In this document: in pieces, positions 42,920 through 52,489 of the stretch
How positions within the stretch are numbered: position 1 is the stretch's first letter
Layout of the letters: each line of letters opens with the position of its first letter
NCBI GenBank assembly: GCA_018136815.1
Contig: CM030933.1
Location: forward strand, 310,001-374,000
DNA from: Isochrysis galbana
Taxonomy: Eukaryota > Haptophyta > Isochrysidales > Isochrysidaceae
Direction of reading: 5' to 3'
DNA length: 64,000 nt
The notes under the pieces: model-generated
Seen by the model: only the letters and a program-made list of their open reading frames with translations
Databases searched by the model: none
Told to the model about the DNA's origin: nothing
Translations under genes and position numbers: made by a program

Positions 42920-42935
42920 AAACGGTCAACAAATT
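42920..42935 (+). repeat. target site duplication, left copy
   Basis: AAACGGTCAACAAATT, repeated exactly at 43813-43828 on the other side of S1 copy B. Confidence 0.9.
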
Positions 42936-43812
42936 AAAATAAAATAATTAATGTTATATCCTAGCCAACCCCACTAGCTAATTGGACACAACTTTTCCGT
43001 CCCGGAATCCCGCCATGCCTGACGAGCCAGGTGTCCGAGTGCTACCGGGGGGAGGGGGCACCGCCCCCTCCCCCCGATATTCGTCCTCCCCCCAGTGCAC
43101 GCACCGACCCCGCGCACCCCAGCACGTCCTCTCCTCGAGTCCACGCTGGGGGAAAACCCCTTTCGGGTAAAAACAACGCAGGGGGGGGGGGGGCACTCAT
43201 GAATAGGAGCCCAGAGACGCTAATCTCTCCTCGCAAGAGCGAGTGGCCGCGGCGAGCCGCGGCCCTTCCCTCCTGGTTCTGGCGCCCCCGTCTTCTCTTA
43301 CCCAAACGGGGCGAGAAGACACGTAAACGCCGGAGGGGAGAGCTGCCACTCCCCCCTCCCCTCTCTCTTCCCTTTTCCTCCTCTCTTCCCTGCGGCGGGG
43401 GCCCATGGCGCGCGCCTGCGGCCCCTCTTCAGGTCCCCAGGAGGCCAGCAGGGGCCTGGGAGCGCAGCTCAGGGGGCAGGTGAGGCTGGGGCATGGCCCT
43501 GGCCCCTCCTGCCTCTCCCTCGCTGGCGCTCCGCGGCCCTGCGGGTCGACTGGAGCTGGCTGGGGGGTCCTGATCAGGGGGGCCCAGGGGGAGGAGGGGC
43601 TGGTCAGAGGGATGGGCTGGCCACGACAGGCCAGGGCGGGCGAATCAGGCGTGCCTGTGGGGAGAGGGATGGGTCAGCATGGCAGTGTTCTCCTGGCAAG
43701 CCATCAGGCATGCCAGGAGAGTGGGTGGTTCCTCCCCCATGGCGGGGGAGGAGTGGAGAGAGGGGGGGGCTCGTGCCCCGCCATGGGTGAACCAAGTATA
43801 AACTTAGTTAAA
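42936..43812 (+). mobile_element. S1 dispersed element, full-length copy B (877 bp)
   Basis: Flanked by perfect 16-bp duplications. Same ends and internal order as copy A. The left end AAAATAAAATAATTAATG is AT-rich. The right end is the G-run/CTCG/C-run hairpin, ATGGGTGAACCAAGTATA and AACTTAGTT, plus a short A-run that could be part of the duplication. An open frame of about 140 codons (from 43405, MARACGPS...) recurs in copies A and B and in the inverted copy, but has no domain and may be compositional. Confidence 0.85.
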
Positions 43813-43828
43813 AAACGGTCAACAAATT
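43813..43828 (+). repeat. target site duplication, right copy
   Basis: Exact repeat of 42920-42935. Confidence 0.9.
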
Positions 43829-44178
43829 TGAGTTGAGTTCAAGTTCGACTATTTTTTACCACCTAATTGTAGGGGCCAAGGCGGAAGCGTTGACGACAAG
43901 CCGAAAGCCATAGAGCCAACTCAAGCCTAAAAGCGAGAAGCGAGAAGGGGCGAACAGCGGGAGGGAATTAATATTAAAGGATCGATTCGTGGATGCGACG
44001 AGTTCCACTTCTAGGATACAGAGTAGAATAAAGAGTACATAACTAGAGGTTCTACTCTCGGGAAGGGAGGAGAGAGACGCACGACCGAGACCGACCGGAA
44101 GAGGGGAGAGAGAGAGAAGAGAAGACGCACCAAACAGGTGTGTGCGAGGGAGGGGGCGCAGCGTGCCGCGGCGTAGGG
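43829..44178. promoter_or_regulatory. 5' flank of glomulin-like gene
   Basis: About 350 bp with AAGCGAGAAG repeats and a GAGAGA tract just before the ATG. A TAGAGGTTCTACTCTC segment at 44043-44058 resembles the palindromic motif upstream of the RWD-RING gene. Confidence 0.3.
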
Positions 44179-46251
44179 ATGGAATCGGACGTGGCGGCGC
44201 TCTCGGCGGGGAGCGCGAGCGAGGCGGCGGCGGCACTCGACTCGCTCAGCGCACAGCTACTGGATAGTAGCGATGAGGCAGACCAACTCCTCGACGCCCA
44301 CAGCTTCGAACTCTTTGAGCCGTGCCTCACTCTTGCATCGCGCGGCCGTGAGCGGCGGCATGCGAAGACCGCCGCACAGGCTGAGCGGATCCTAGCCGCG
44401 ATAGCGCGCGCGGCCAACCCGCGCGAGGTATTGTTGATGGTTCTCGGCGCGCTCTCCACGCACCCCCGACCCATGGCACAGTGTTGTGCCCTCAGTCTGC
44501 TTCCGGCTGTCCTCCCTCGTCTGCGACGCAGACGTGTGGAGATGCTCACATCATGCTTGGGAGCTCTCGCTGATCGGTTCTTGGCACCCGGTGCGTGGTC
44601 AGCGAGTGAGTGGGATGATCAAGAGGGTGGCGAGGAATCAGATCGACAGGAAGATTTGGCGGTCCCGGATGATAATCAGCAGTCTATAGGAGATACACTT
44701 GTTGGTGGATGCTCAGCTCTAAGCTCGCACCTGTTGATGCCTCTTCTTGTCGACTGCGCGGCTTCGATATGCCCTGCGACAACTTCCGAGGGTTCTGCAC
44801 CCATTGGATTCGCATCGGCGTTTTCGATCGAGGACGATGCTGAGCGCTCGCTGTGGACACGCTTTCTCCTTTACATTATCGAGAGAGCAGGCAGTCTGGG
44901 AGATGTGACGAGTGGGGCACGTGCATGCGAGTTGCTGTCTACCGACTCGCCTTCGTTGCTATGGCTGCACGGCGAGACACCACACTCGTTCCATGCCGAA
45001 CAGAGCATAGCCGGTGATTCTCGGGTTGGCAACGGGAACAGCACCCGCGGACGGAGCAAAGAGAACGCCGGTGCATCTCATAATACTGAGGTAGCCCGAC
45101 ACAATGTGCTTGTTGGCCCGCAGCCGCTTGGGGCATCGCTGTACGCTCACTGGCTCGTAACAGTCCGGTCACTACGTGAAGAGTGTGCCATGATGTCGGT
45201 GTCTCCTGTGGCTGTGGCTGGTCCCGACGCGTTGAGTACAGAATCCAAGATGCCGGGTCCTATTGCTGCGTCAAGAATTTTTCAACCTCTTACGCCTCGT
45301 GTTGCAAGTCAAATCGCTGCACTTGCTCATACCCTACTCACAGGGCCTGCTTCTGTACGTCAACGCGGACGAGAGCTGATAGAGTGGCTGATCCAAGCAA
45401 CGGGTATGGTCGAGCCGGGTGGAGCGCGGCTGTTGCTGAGCAAGACCACGGCGGAGACCAGCCGAAGAGCGGCCATATCGACCATAGCGGAAGGGCGTTT
45501 CGCCAGCATTTCCATGGCAGCTTGCGCCGAAGCCCTCGTTGTGCATATGGCGACGGCCGTCGCCGCACCAGAACGCTCTGCTGGATACAAGATCTTACAG
45601 CGCTTGCTCGATTTGTGGGCAGCTGCACCTCGTTTTGATCTACTGGTCTCGCTATTAGAGAAGAGTAAGCCTCATCCTAAAGCAACGGCGCTATTACTCC
45701 ACCGCCTGAAAGAAGAGCTTCTCGCTGAGCGCAAAGTGGGAATGGTGTCTAGTGGCGAGGGGACCGCAGATGGCGCGCGCACGCCAGCTCGGTCAATCGT
45801 TTCTGCTTGCGTCTTCGGACCGGCTGCGCTCCTTGTCCCCATCCGCATTGTGTTGCAGGATACGGTAACAGCAGCTGCTTCCGGTCACAATTTTCCTTTA
45901 GAGTCACAACTAGATGCGGTCATGGGTGCTCTTAATCTACTGCGCTTTCTAATTGCAGACGCTCTCAGTTCTCGACAGAGCGTTCATGGGTCAATAGCGG
46001 AGTCTGAAGTACTCACACCATCGCTGATGAGGCAACTCAAGGCGGACGTGCTTCAGCACCTTGATAAACGGCTTCGGGAAGACATGGACATGGTATGGGC
46101 CGAAATACAAGTATCCAACAATGCTGGTCCAAGAAACCAGGAGTCAGACAAGTCGGATCGGTCTAAGATAGCCTTCACTCAATTGCAAGTCACTCTGGTC
46201 ACTCTTGAGAGAGTACTTGAGCTCAGTGCTGAGATGATGGCCGTGGCGTAA
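44179..46251 (+). CDS. glomulin / ALF4-like HEAT-type protein
   Basis: A single-exon frame of 690 residues from the ATG at 44179 (the open frame upstream starts with GTG at 44140). The protein is almost entirely helical with repeated Leu/Ala helices. NPREVLLMVLGALST, then LPAVLPRLRRRRVEMLTSCL and ALADRFL, align in order with the conserved N-terminal part of glomulin/ALF4 (KE-LLL--LE, LL-PLQ, S--L---). Two low-complexity acidic or Ser-rich insertions separate helices (residues about 145-170 and 275-310). Glomulin binds the RBX1 RING of cullin ligases and inhibits them; ALF4 does this in plants. I see resemblance in pattern, not long identity, so a different HEAT-repeat protein is possible. Confidence 0.5.
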   Translation: MESDVAALSAGSASEAAAALDSLSAQLLDSSDEADQLLDAHSFELFEPCLTLASRGRERRHAKTAAQAERILAAIARAANPREVLLMVLGALSTHPRPMAQCCALSLLPAVLPRLRRRRVEMLTSCLGALADRFLAPGAWSASEWDDQEGGEESDRQEDLAVPDDNQQSIGDTLVGGCSALSSHLLMPLLVDCAASICPATTSEGSAPIGFASAFSIEDDAERSLWTRFLLYIIERAGSLGDVTSGARACELLSTDSPSLLWLHGETPHSFHAEQSIAGDSRVGNGNSTRGRSKENAGASHNTEVARHNVLVGPQPLGASLYAHWLVTVRSLREECAMMSVSPVAVAGPDALSTESKMPGPIAASRIFQPLTPRVASQIAALAHTLLTGPASVRQRGRELIEWLIQATGMVEPGGARLLLSKTTAETSRRAAISTIAEGRFASISMAACAEALVVHMATAVAAPERSAGYKILQRLLDLWAAAPRFDLLVSLLEKSKPHPKATALLLHRLKEELLAERKVGMVSSGEGTADGARTPARSIVSACVFGPAALLVPIRIVLQDTVTAAASGHNFPLESQLDAVMGALNLLRFLIADALSSRQSVHGSIAESEVLTPSLMRQLKADVLQHLDKRLREDMDMVWAEIQVSNNAGPRNQESDKSDRSKIAFTQLQVTLVTLERVLELSAEMMAVA

Positions 46252-46725
46252 GGTGGCGCTCCCAAGCATCCACTAGGGAGCAGCCTTTCGTGGCCTTGCA
46301 AGTTAAACACATTGGTAAACGGGCAGCGCGCCAGCCTGCGCCAGATGCGCACCTACGGGTAGTTGAGCCCTCAACCACGCTTCCCGCCCATCGGCCCCTT
46401 GTGAGCTCTGACTTGTCTCAGCTCTCTCTGCTCGCGCCATGAAAGGGATCGGGAGCGCCGTCGGGGGGCAAATTCTCATGTGTGTCCATATGAGCTTTTG
46501 AATGATGGTAGGAATAGCGCCAATTGTTTGTATTCCATTCACGAGCGAAGAGAGAGTTGCCCTATTTTCGCGCATGGTGGCATTGGCATACGCGCGCACG
46601 CGTACAAGTGCTCTCGCGAACTATCGTTAAAACGATACGCTGACTCTCTCCTCTCTGTGGCCGTCACGGCCGCTAGGGATGACTCACAGGCCCCCGGGAC
46701 GGGGATTTGGAATTGGAGCCTGAGA
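46252..46725. other. 3' flank of glomulin-like gene, nothing recognised
   Basis: No supported frame or repeat. Confidence 0.4.
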
Positions 46726-46779
46726 GAGGGGGGGCGCAAGGCGACCCCCCATGCCGAACTAAGCAGTATGAACTTAGTT
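46726..46779 (+). repeat. S1 element 3'-terminal fragment
   Basis: Short remnant: GAGAGGGGGGGCGCAAGGCG, a C-run, ATGCCGAACTAAGCAGTATG and AACTTAGTT. Confidence 0.55.
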
Positions 46780-47121
46780 GCGGAGGAAGAAAATAAAAGG
46801 CTCTCGGCTCTCGGGGCCCATGGGCTATGGCTATGGGAGGGGGGACCGGAGAGCGAGCAAAAGCGAACCTGAGCTTTCAGTCGCAGCATTTCCCTCCCTC
46901 TGCTGAAGAGGCCGGACCGCTGGCGAGTTGAATATGAAAACTCCGCCTCGCCAATCGAGGAATGTCTTCCTCAAGGCGCCTGAGGAGTTCGAGTGCCCAT
47001 AGCAAGCCCCTCGAAAGTCGGTATCTCTCCAGCAGTATGAGACGCTGAAGTTTTTCTGATTGATGGAAATCTCCCGGGCATCTCGGCAAGAGCACAGTGG
47101 GAGATCTGGTACCAAAAGGTG

Positions 47122-47963
47122 ACTGTTGTTCGCGGACTGTGATTGGTGTGTCGGTGGCTGGGCCTGGCTGTGGTTGGAGTGGTGGTGCTGTGTCTGGTGT
47201 GAGACTGTGTGTGTGGGAGTGTGGGGACTGCGAGTGTGGAGTGAGGGGGTGCGGATGGGTGAATGGTAGGGCGGTCAAATAGGGGCTTTTTAACTATTAG
47301 TAAGGGTTGGGCTGCATTTTTTGACCGTGGCGCGAGGCCCAATAAAAAACCTTCAGGGGGGGCCACCTGCGCCTGCGCCGGCAAGCGCAAGCGAGAAGCC
47401 AGTATTGTCTCTGCCTTCGGCTACGAATGGTATGACGACGAGATCTTCGAATTCGAGTCCATTATCGGCCGGATGGTCGTTGGTTGGAGATGGGGAGGTG
47501 GGGTAGTGAATGAGGGTGGTGGAGGTGGGGGTGGTGTGGTGGGTTGGGTGGATCGGTGGGGTGCGGAGAGGCTGGGTAGTGAGGACGGGGAACGAAGGGA
47601 GCGGAAGGGAGTGGGGAGTAGAAGTGTGGCTGCGTTGGTGTCGTTGGAAGAGGCGGTGCGATCGACGGACGGGGGTGTGCTGTCTGCTGTCTATTGTGTG
47701 GTTTGTTGTGTTGTTTGTGGTGCTGGTTGATGGTATTGTGGGGTGGGGTCAATGGCGTTCGGGGAGGAAGGAGGGAGACGGTGCGAGGGAGCGTGTGCTG
47801 GGTGGGAGGGTGAGTCGACTCCTCCGCTACCATGTTGTTCGCGGACTGTGATGGGTGTGTCGGTGGCTGGGCGCTGGGCCTGGCTGTGGTTGGAGTGGTG
47901 GTGCTGTGTCTGGTGTGAGACTGTGTGTGTGGGAGTGTGGGGACTGCGAGTGTGGAGTCAGGG
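47122..47963 (+). repeat. direct repeat pair flanking GT-rich DNA
   Basis: About 130 bp at 47122-47252 recur at 47825-47963: TGTTGTTCGCGGACTGTGAT, GGGCCTGGCTGTGGTTGGAG, TGGTGTGAGACTGTGTGTGT and GGACTGCGAGTGTGGAGT. The second copy has an extra GGGCGCT. Between them lies a TAGGGCGGTCAAA transposon end (47267) and GGTGG-rich DNA. No gene is supported. Confidence 0.8.
47267..47370 (-). mobile_element. DNA-transposon terminal fragment
   Basis: Inverted match to 3925-4025. Terminus TAGGGCGGTCAAAT, then GGGCTTTTTAACTATTAG, GTTGGGCTGCATTTTTTGAC and CCCAATAAAAAACC. Confidence 0.65.
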
Positions 47964-48782
47964 CGTTCGGGGGTTCGGCGTGACATGAAGAGTACCACCA
48001 ATCCTCAACTTGCATGGTGACACACGACGGACGGGAACGCACAGGGAGGACAGAAGGACAAGGAGACAGAGAGTGCTTCGGAGCGCTGGCGCTGAGTGAG
48101 AAACATTAAGATTAAGACGAAGGAAGATAGACACAGGGGAAAAGGGGGGGCGAAAAACAATAGGAACAGGGAAAGGACAGAAGATATGGACGAAGGGAAC
48201 GGGGCACTGGCGGGGCAGGGAGGGGGCGGGACGCGGGAGGACCCCCGACCCCGCTGGCCAAGGAAACAAGGGGAGGACCGGGGTTACAAGGGAAAGCGCA
48301 AGGGAGGGATCTCGGCTGCATGCGGGCGTGGAGAGAGGGAAGAAAGAGAGGGAAGGGCGGGGCGCTGGGAGGGGAGACACGTTCTAAGAATAAAGCGTGT
48401 CGTGGGGCATGGAGGGCGTTCGCGCGCTTCCCCTAACGCAACAGTGACAATAAGGGCTCGCTCCAGCGGCTATCTCCCCGGGTGCCGGGGACTTACCCGA
48501 TGCAGCGGCCGCAGAGGTCCGCCGCCGCGCGCCGCTCCCCTCCCCCCCTTCCCCCACTCCTTGCTCTGGCAGCCCAGCTTGCCACAGGGGTGTACTCGCG
48601 CGGCCAACACCAAAGTTAAGTAAGTCGCCCCCACGCTGCCTGCTGCGATGTGCCCCTTCACGCTCGCCGCGCTCGCCTCCAGGTTGTTCTCGCACTCCCC
48701 GCCATTGATGCGAGCACGCACCCTAGTCGGTGACCGAATGCGAGTGTGCCCCATTGTCCCCCACTTATAAATAAAAGCAGGT
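47964..48782. other. G/A-rich intergenic DNA, nothing recognised
   Basis: Purine-rich plus strand with compositional frames. GCGGCCGCAGAGGTCC and similar GC islands occur near 48500. No gene or known repeat beyond resemblance to 41377-41784. Confidence 0.35.
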
Positions 48783-49115
48783 TCTACGGTGCTTCTATCA
48801 ATGTGTAGTGTGTGAGAAGATTGAGTGATTTTTTTTGCCAATGAGTTGTCTCGAAGCTCCGCCGCATTGCCCGCCGCATTTGTTCGTTTGTGCTTATTTG
48901 TTTCATTGGTTTGTTTGTGCGATGTATGTTGCGTCAGTTTTCGGAGTTTTCTTGTTATTAGTGAGTGAGTGATGTGAGGTGGTGACTCGTGGGCCGTCGT
49001 CGCGATGTAGTGCGCCCTTTCCCCCCCTCTCTCAAGACTGTTCTACACTCCATGCCCTAGCCCCGCTGAGACTTGCCCCACCATCAAGCGCGAGCTTGAT
49101 TCCAGATTCCACAGG
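48783..49115 (+). repeat. dispersed repeat R3, copy 3
   Basis: Direct match to 35433-35790: GGTGCTTCTATCAATGTGT, GAGTTG.CTCGAAGCTCCGCC, GTTTCATTGGTTTGTTTGTG and ATCAAGCGCGAGCTTGATTC. It joins straight onto the MERA small-ORF region. Confidence 0.75.
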
Positions 49116-49123
49116 CTCGTGCG

Positions 49124-49237
49124 CTCGCCTAGTCGGCTTTGGGGGTGGCTCGCGCGCGCTTCGGCGGCGCGGCAGTGGTCGCGGCCTGTTCGGCCGACGC
49201 GGCGGGGGTGGCGGCAGGAGAGGATGGGAGCGGCGCG
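49124..49237 (-). CDS. repeat-borne small ORF, MERA peptide (copy 2)
   Basis: The ATG at 49237 starts a 38-residue frame: MERAPLPSSPAATPAA, then Thr/Ala, then the basic patch PPKRARATPK and stop. It is related to the ORF at 41361 by conserved start, basic patch and stop position. The palindrome CTATCAGTAAACTGATAG lies a few bases upstream of the ATG. The N-terminal part of this ORF is duplicated at 49475 by the adjacent tandem duplication. Unknown function. Confidence 0.4.
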
Positions 49238-49671
49238 CGCTCCATGACCCTATCAGTTTACTGATAGTTGACCCTCTCCTAACACCAGTGATGGTGCATC
49301 AGTACTAATATCAGTTTTTTACATCAGTATCAGCTCACCTCGAGCTGATAACTGATATCAGTTATCAGTTGTCAGCAGCTTGGAGCGGGGAGAAAACAAA
49401 ACACCCAGTCCCCTTTACTTTCTACATCCAAAAGACGCGGCGGGGGTGGCGGCAGGAGAGGATGGGAGCGGCGCGCGCTCCATGACCCTATCAGTTTACT
49501 GATAGTTGACCCTCTCCTAACACCAGTGATGGTGCATCAGTACTAATATCAGTTTTTTACATCAGTATCAGCTCACCTCGAGCTGATAACTGATATCAGT
49601 TATCAGTTGTCAGCAGCTTGGAGCGGGGAGAAAACAAAACACCCAGTCCCCTTTACTTTCTACATCCAAAA
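49196..49671. repeat. perfect tandem duplication, 2 x 238 bp
   Basis: Bases 49196-49433 and 49434-49671 appear identical throughout. The unit starts GACGCGGCGGGGGTGGCGGC and ends CTTTCTACATCCAAAA. It contains the start of the MERA ORF, a palindrome, and many ATCAGT/ACTGAT motifs. Perfect identity means it is recent, or an assembly artefact. Confidence 0.9.
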
Positions 49672-50055
49672 AAAAAGTGCAAAAAAGTTGAGTTTTACTG
49701 AGGTCGGATGGGAGTCGAACTGGCTCTCCGCACTGCGCCCAGCCCACGCGCTGTCACCTGAGCCACTTGACGCTCACATATTGCTTAGACGATGACGTTT
49801 TGTCGCATTTACGTCTGCAGCAAATACACAAGCCACTGATATCTAAGTGGGGCTTGAGGCACCTCCTATGTATTTTCATAGTCAAGCCCCAAAAGCGAGC
49901 AACCCTCACAAGGGGGGTGGAAATACTGCGGTTGATATTCTGCTCGCTCAGGGCCTTTGAGGTGATATCAGCTGATGAGGTCCATTAGCTTATATCAGCT
50001 ATGATATCAGTATCAGCCTCGAAGTTGGTGTCAGCTGATGAACTGATGCACCATC
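49526..50055. mobile_element. possible inverted-repeat element
   Basis: GATGGTGCATCAGT near 49526 (and near 49288 in the first tandem copy) is the reverse complement of ACTGATGCACCATC at 50042-50055. Both ends are followed inward by dense CAGCTGAT/ATCAGT motifs and outward by a TAACAC or TAACACAA segment. This suggests a non-autonomous DNA transposon of about 530 bp with sub-terminal repeats. No transposase. Confidence 0.45.
49697..49772 (-). other. tRNA-like sequence / tRNA pseudogene
   Basis: On the minus strand GTGGCTCAGGTGACAGCGC resembles an A box and D arm, and CCAGTTCGACTCCCATCC resembles a B box and T arm. The acceptor strands do not pair and the anticodon arm is poor. It may be a degenerate tRNA or the head of a tRNA-derived SINE. 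Confidence 0.35.
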
Positions 50056-50478
50056 CCTGCCTAACACAAACTACCATGGACAATTGACAATTGATGGCTC
50101 AATCGAGTCCGTCCCACTGTGGACGGAAACGCGACCTTCACTCATCACTCAGCATTCTGCTATCACCCTCACTGACTGATTGCACTAGTGTACACCCAAA
50201 AGGAACTTTAGAACGATTGATTTGCGCGTTGGAACGCATTCAGTACTTGATGCTTGCCTCGAGAGCCAAGTAGCTTTGTTTTGGAGCATCAGACGAAGCA
50301 AGGGGAGGGAAGCCATCGTGGTCACGGGGACCTGCCTTTTGGCGGTAGGTGAAGATGTGCCGATCGGCTTGGCTGCGGTTGGCTACGGTCGGTATGGGCT
50401 TGGCAACATTTGGGCCCATCGCTATCGTATGACGAGCAGGCCCCGACACTTGCTAGAAGTCACCATTGATGTTAGTCT
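50056..50478. other. intergenic, 3' flank of HTTM-like gene
   Basis: Bases 50073-50110 (ACCATGGACAATTGACAATT, GATGGCTCAA) recur at 36167-36205. Nothing else is recognised. Confidence 0.4.
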
Positions 50479-52212
50479 TTATGGCCCAAAGCATGTCACC
50501 TCGGAGAGCTCGACGCCTTCCAAAATAGGATACGGTTGTTGAACAAGCCACTTCCTTATCAGAAAGCTAGGTGGGGGTAGATTGGCAAATTCATCCCCGG
50601 TACACGCAACGTCATCTTCAGCGAAGCACTCCCGCCCCCCAATTCCGTCTTCGCGCAAATGTATGGTGCGACCCGAAGACTTGGATCGCCACTGTTCATC
50701 GCCAGTAAATCCTTCGAGGACAGTGTACGTCATTTGAAAGGCCTCACCTCGCTCACGCGCCTCTGCGAGAACACGGCGAAGTTCAAGGGCAGTGAGCGAA
50801 TACTTCGTCCTGACTCCGGATGGCGAGGACGGTAGCACGCTAGCTCCAAGAACCCGAAGTTTCATGGGGTTGAACATGCGCGCAGTGTGGTTGACAGAGG
50901 CAAGAAGCGCTCGTTCATCCGGCGACATGGTCATAGTAAGATCACCGGGATAAATTGTGTTGATCCACTCAGACGAGCACTTCTCAACGCGTACCACGCT
51001 AAAAGTACGTCGGGCAGCCTCCTCTGGCAGTAGGAATCGGAGCAAGTCAACCTGCCGCACGAGGTAGTGATTTGAGCCACCGTGGATCCGAAGGTTGGAG
51101 TACATGTTTGGAGTGCCGTGATCTTGAAGGCCGAGAGGGATAAACAAGAATGCGTAGGTGGCGGAGAATAAAACGCTCAATACATGCACGATCCTGAACA
51201 CTGAGCTGGATGGCGTTGTATACACGCTGGAGTCGGTATCGCCGCCGGTGGCGTTCGTGTTGATGCAAGTCCCAAGCATCAAAAGACGGATGGCATAGAC
51301 TGCTAGCACAAAGTAGGTTGTCACCCAGAAGGGCACCTCAGCGTTCGAGCCTGGTGGTGGATGGCGAAGCGCACGTCTGTATGCAATTCCGGTGCAGACT
51401 GCAGCGACAGCAGTGGCCACAGCGGCAGTAAGTGCTGCCCTCGCGTCAAAGCGCCCCATTTCGTTGGCCAACTTGCGAAGACCAAGTGGCATTGTCATCA
51501 TCAGCCTCACAGCACAAACGACAGAGAAGGGCACTGCATTGTTTGGTGGTGGCGTCAGGGCGATTCCAGCGTGTAGCACAATGGCAAGAGCGACGCCCAG
51601 ACGACGAACTCGGTCACGGTTTGACGCCAGGAAGATGGCAATACACATTTCTCCAACGACTGTCACGTATGCAGATGTCTTGGCGATCGCTGGCATCACC
51701 TCCCCAGGCAGGGTGATCCCCAAGTTCGACAAAAGTAGCAAGACGAACATGGGTGCGCACGACGTTCTATGGTCGAGAAAGCTGCTATTTAACTTCCAAA
51801 AGCCGGCCGCCAGGTAGAAGCAGACAAGCTGCATCCTCAAGGTGTACGACCATGCCCTCACCAATGCAGCTTCAACGGCATCGGGCGAGCCGGATGCGCC
51901 GTCCTTTCGGCACAAGAACCTACTCAGGGCGATAAAGACGCACAAGAAGAGAATGCCCGCATCCATCTGGAGACCCCAGTGGTCGCAGTCCCAGATGAAT
52001 GGGATTCTGCAAAAAGTGTCTCCGAGGCGAACCGCCAGCATGAGGCCCAGCGTGGAGAGGCGCGGCACAGCGCCGACGTAGACGGCAAGTGCGAGCTTCC
52101 CCAGGTGGAGGGCCTCGGGCTCATACCATGCCGCCATGGCCCTGTCCACCAATTCGTACACACACCAGCACCGCACGGTGGCCCGCGCCGCCGCCTCGTC
52201 CACCGGCTTCAT
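50479..52212 (-). CDS. HTTM / gamma-carboxylase-like multi-pass membrane protein
   Basis: The ATG at 52212 starts 577 residues; ten codons upstream the frame offers only a TTG. At least seven hydrophobic helices lie in the first 400 residues. The segment RMQLVCFYLAAGFWKLNSSF matches the HTTM pattern (QL...Y..AG..KLN...). Further on, FIPLGLQDHG and PNMYSNLRIHGGSNHYLVRQ fit the position of the family's MF.NL...G..NH motif. The C-terminal 190 residues are soluble (LTALELRRVLAEARERGEAF). HTTM domains occur in vitamin K-dependent gamma-carboxylase and in many bacterial and algal proteins of unknown role. I see no basis to claim carboxylase activity. A G15 run lies 12 bp before the ATG. Confidence 0.65.
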   Translation of the reverse strand: MKPVDEAAARATVRCWCVYELVDRAMAAWYEPEALHLGKLALAVYVGAVPRLSTLGLMLAVRLGDTFCRIPFIWDCDHWGLQMDAGILFLCVFIALSRFLCRKDGASGSPDAVEAALVRAWSYTLRMQLVCFYLAAGFWKLNSSFLDHRTSCAPMFVLLLLSNLGITLPGEVMPAIAKTSAYVTVVGEMCIAIFLASNRDRVRRLGVALAIVLHAGIALTPPPNNAVPFSVVCAVRLMMTMPLGLRKLANEMGRFDARAALTAAVATAVAAVCTGIAYRRALRHPPPGSNAEVPFWVTTYFVLAVYAIRLLMLGTCINTNATGGDTDSSVYTTPSSSVFRIVHVLSVLFSATYAFLFIPLGLQDHGTPNMYSNLRIHGGSNHYLVRQVDLLRFLLPEEAARRTFSVVRVEKCSSEWINTIYPGDLTMTMSPDERALLASVNHTARMFNPMKLRVLGASVLPSSPSGVRTKYSLTALELRRVLAEARERGEAFQMTYTVLEGFTGDEQWRSKSSGRTIHLREDGIGGRECFAEDDVACTGDEFANLPPPSFLIRKWLVQQPYPILEGVELSEVTCFGP

Positions 52213-52223
52213 CGTGGCAACGC

Positions 52224-52238
52224 GGGGGGGGGGGGGGG
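52224..52238 (+). repeat. G15 tract
   Basis: A run of 15 G on the plus strand directly upstream of the start codon of the minus-strand HTTM-like gene (C15 on the sense strand). Confidence 0.85.
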
Positions 52239-52321
52239 ACAATAGGGGGCAGGGCGGGGAAAGGGGGGAGGGTGTTTAAACAAAACTCGTGTTTTGTTGT
52301 AGATACCTCGGTCCTACCCTG

Positions 52322-52445
52322 AAAAAAAAATCTGAAGTTTCAGGGCTACACACCTATCGCTAGACAGTATATCTACTACCCGTCTGCCATCGCCCTTCAC
52401 TCCCGTCTCTCCGTCCCCTCGCCTTCCCCCCCCCCCTCGTTCATT
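52322..52445 (-). mobile_element. non-LTR retrotransposon family 2, 3' end
   Basis: The minus strand reads GTGAAGGGCGATGGCAGACG ... GATAGGTGTGTAGCCC ... ACTTCAGA plus a T-run, the same tail as 34981-35041. The 5' limit is approximate and no duplication was found. Confidence 0.6.
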
Positions 52446-52489
52446 TGTCTTCGGTGTCGGGGGTTGCGGCCCTGGTACACTACTATGGG

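Noticed and set aside
47462..48001. 179-codon minus-strand Pro/His/Thr-rich frame
   Set aside because: It is caused by GGTGG/GTGTG-rich repeats on the plus strand.
49697..49772. Functional tRNA gene
   Set aside because: The A and B boxes are recognisable, but the acceptor and anticodon stems do not pair.
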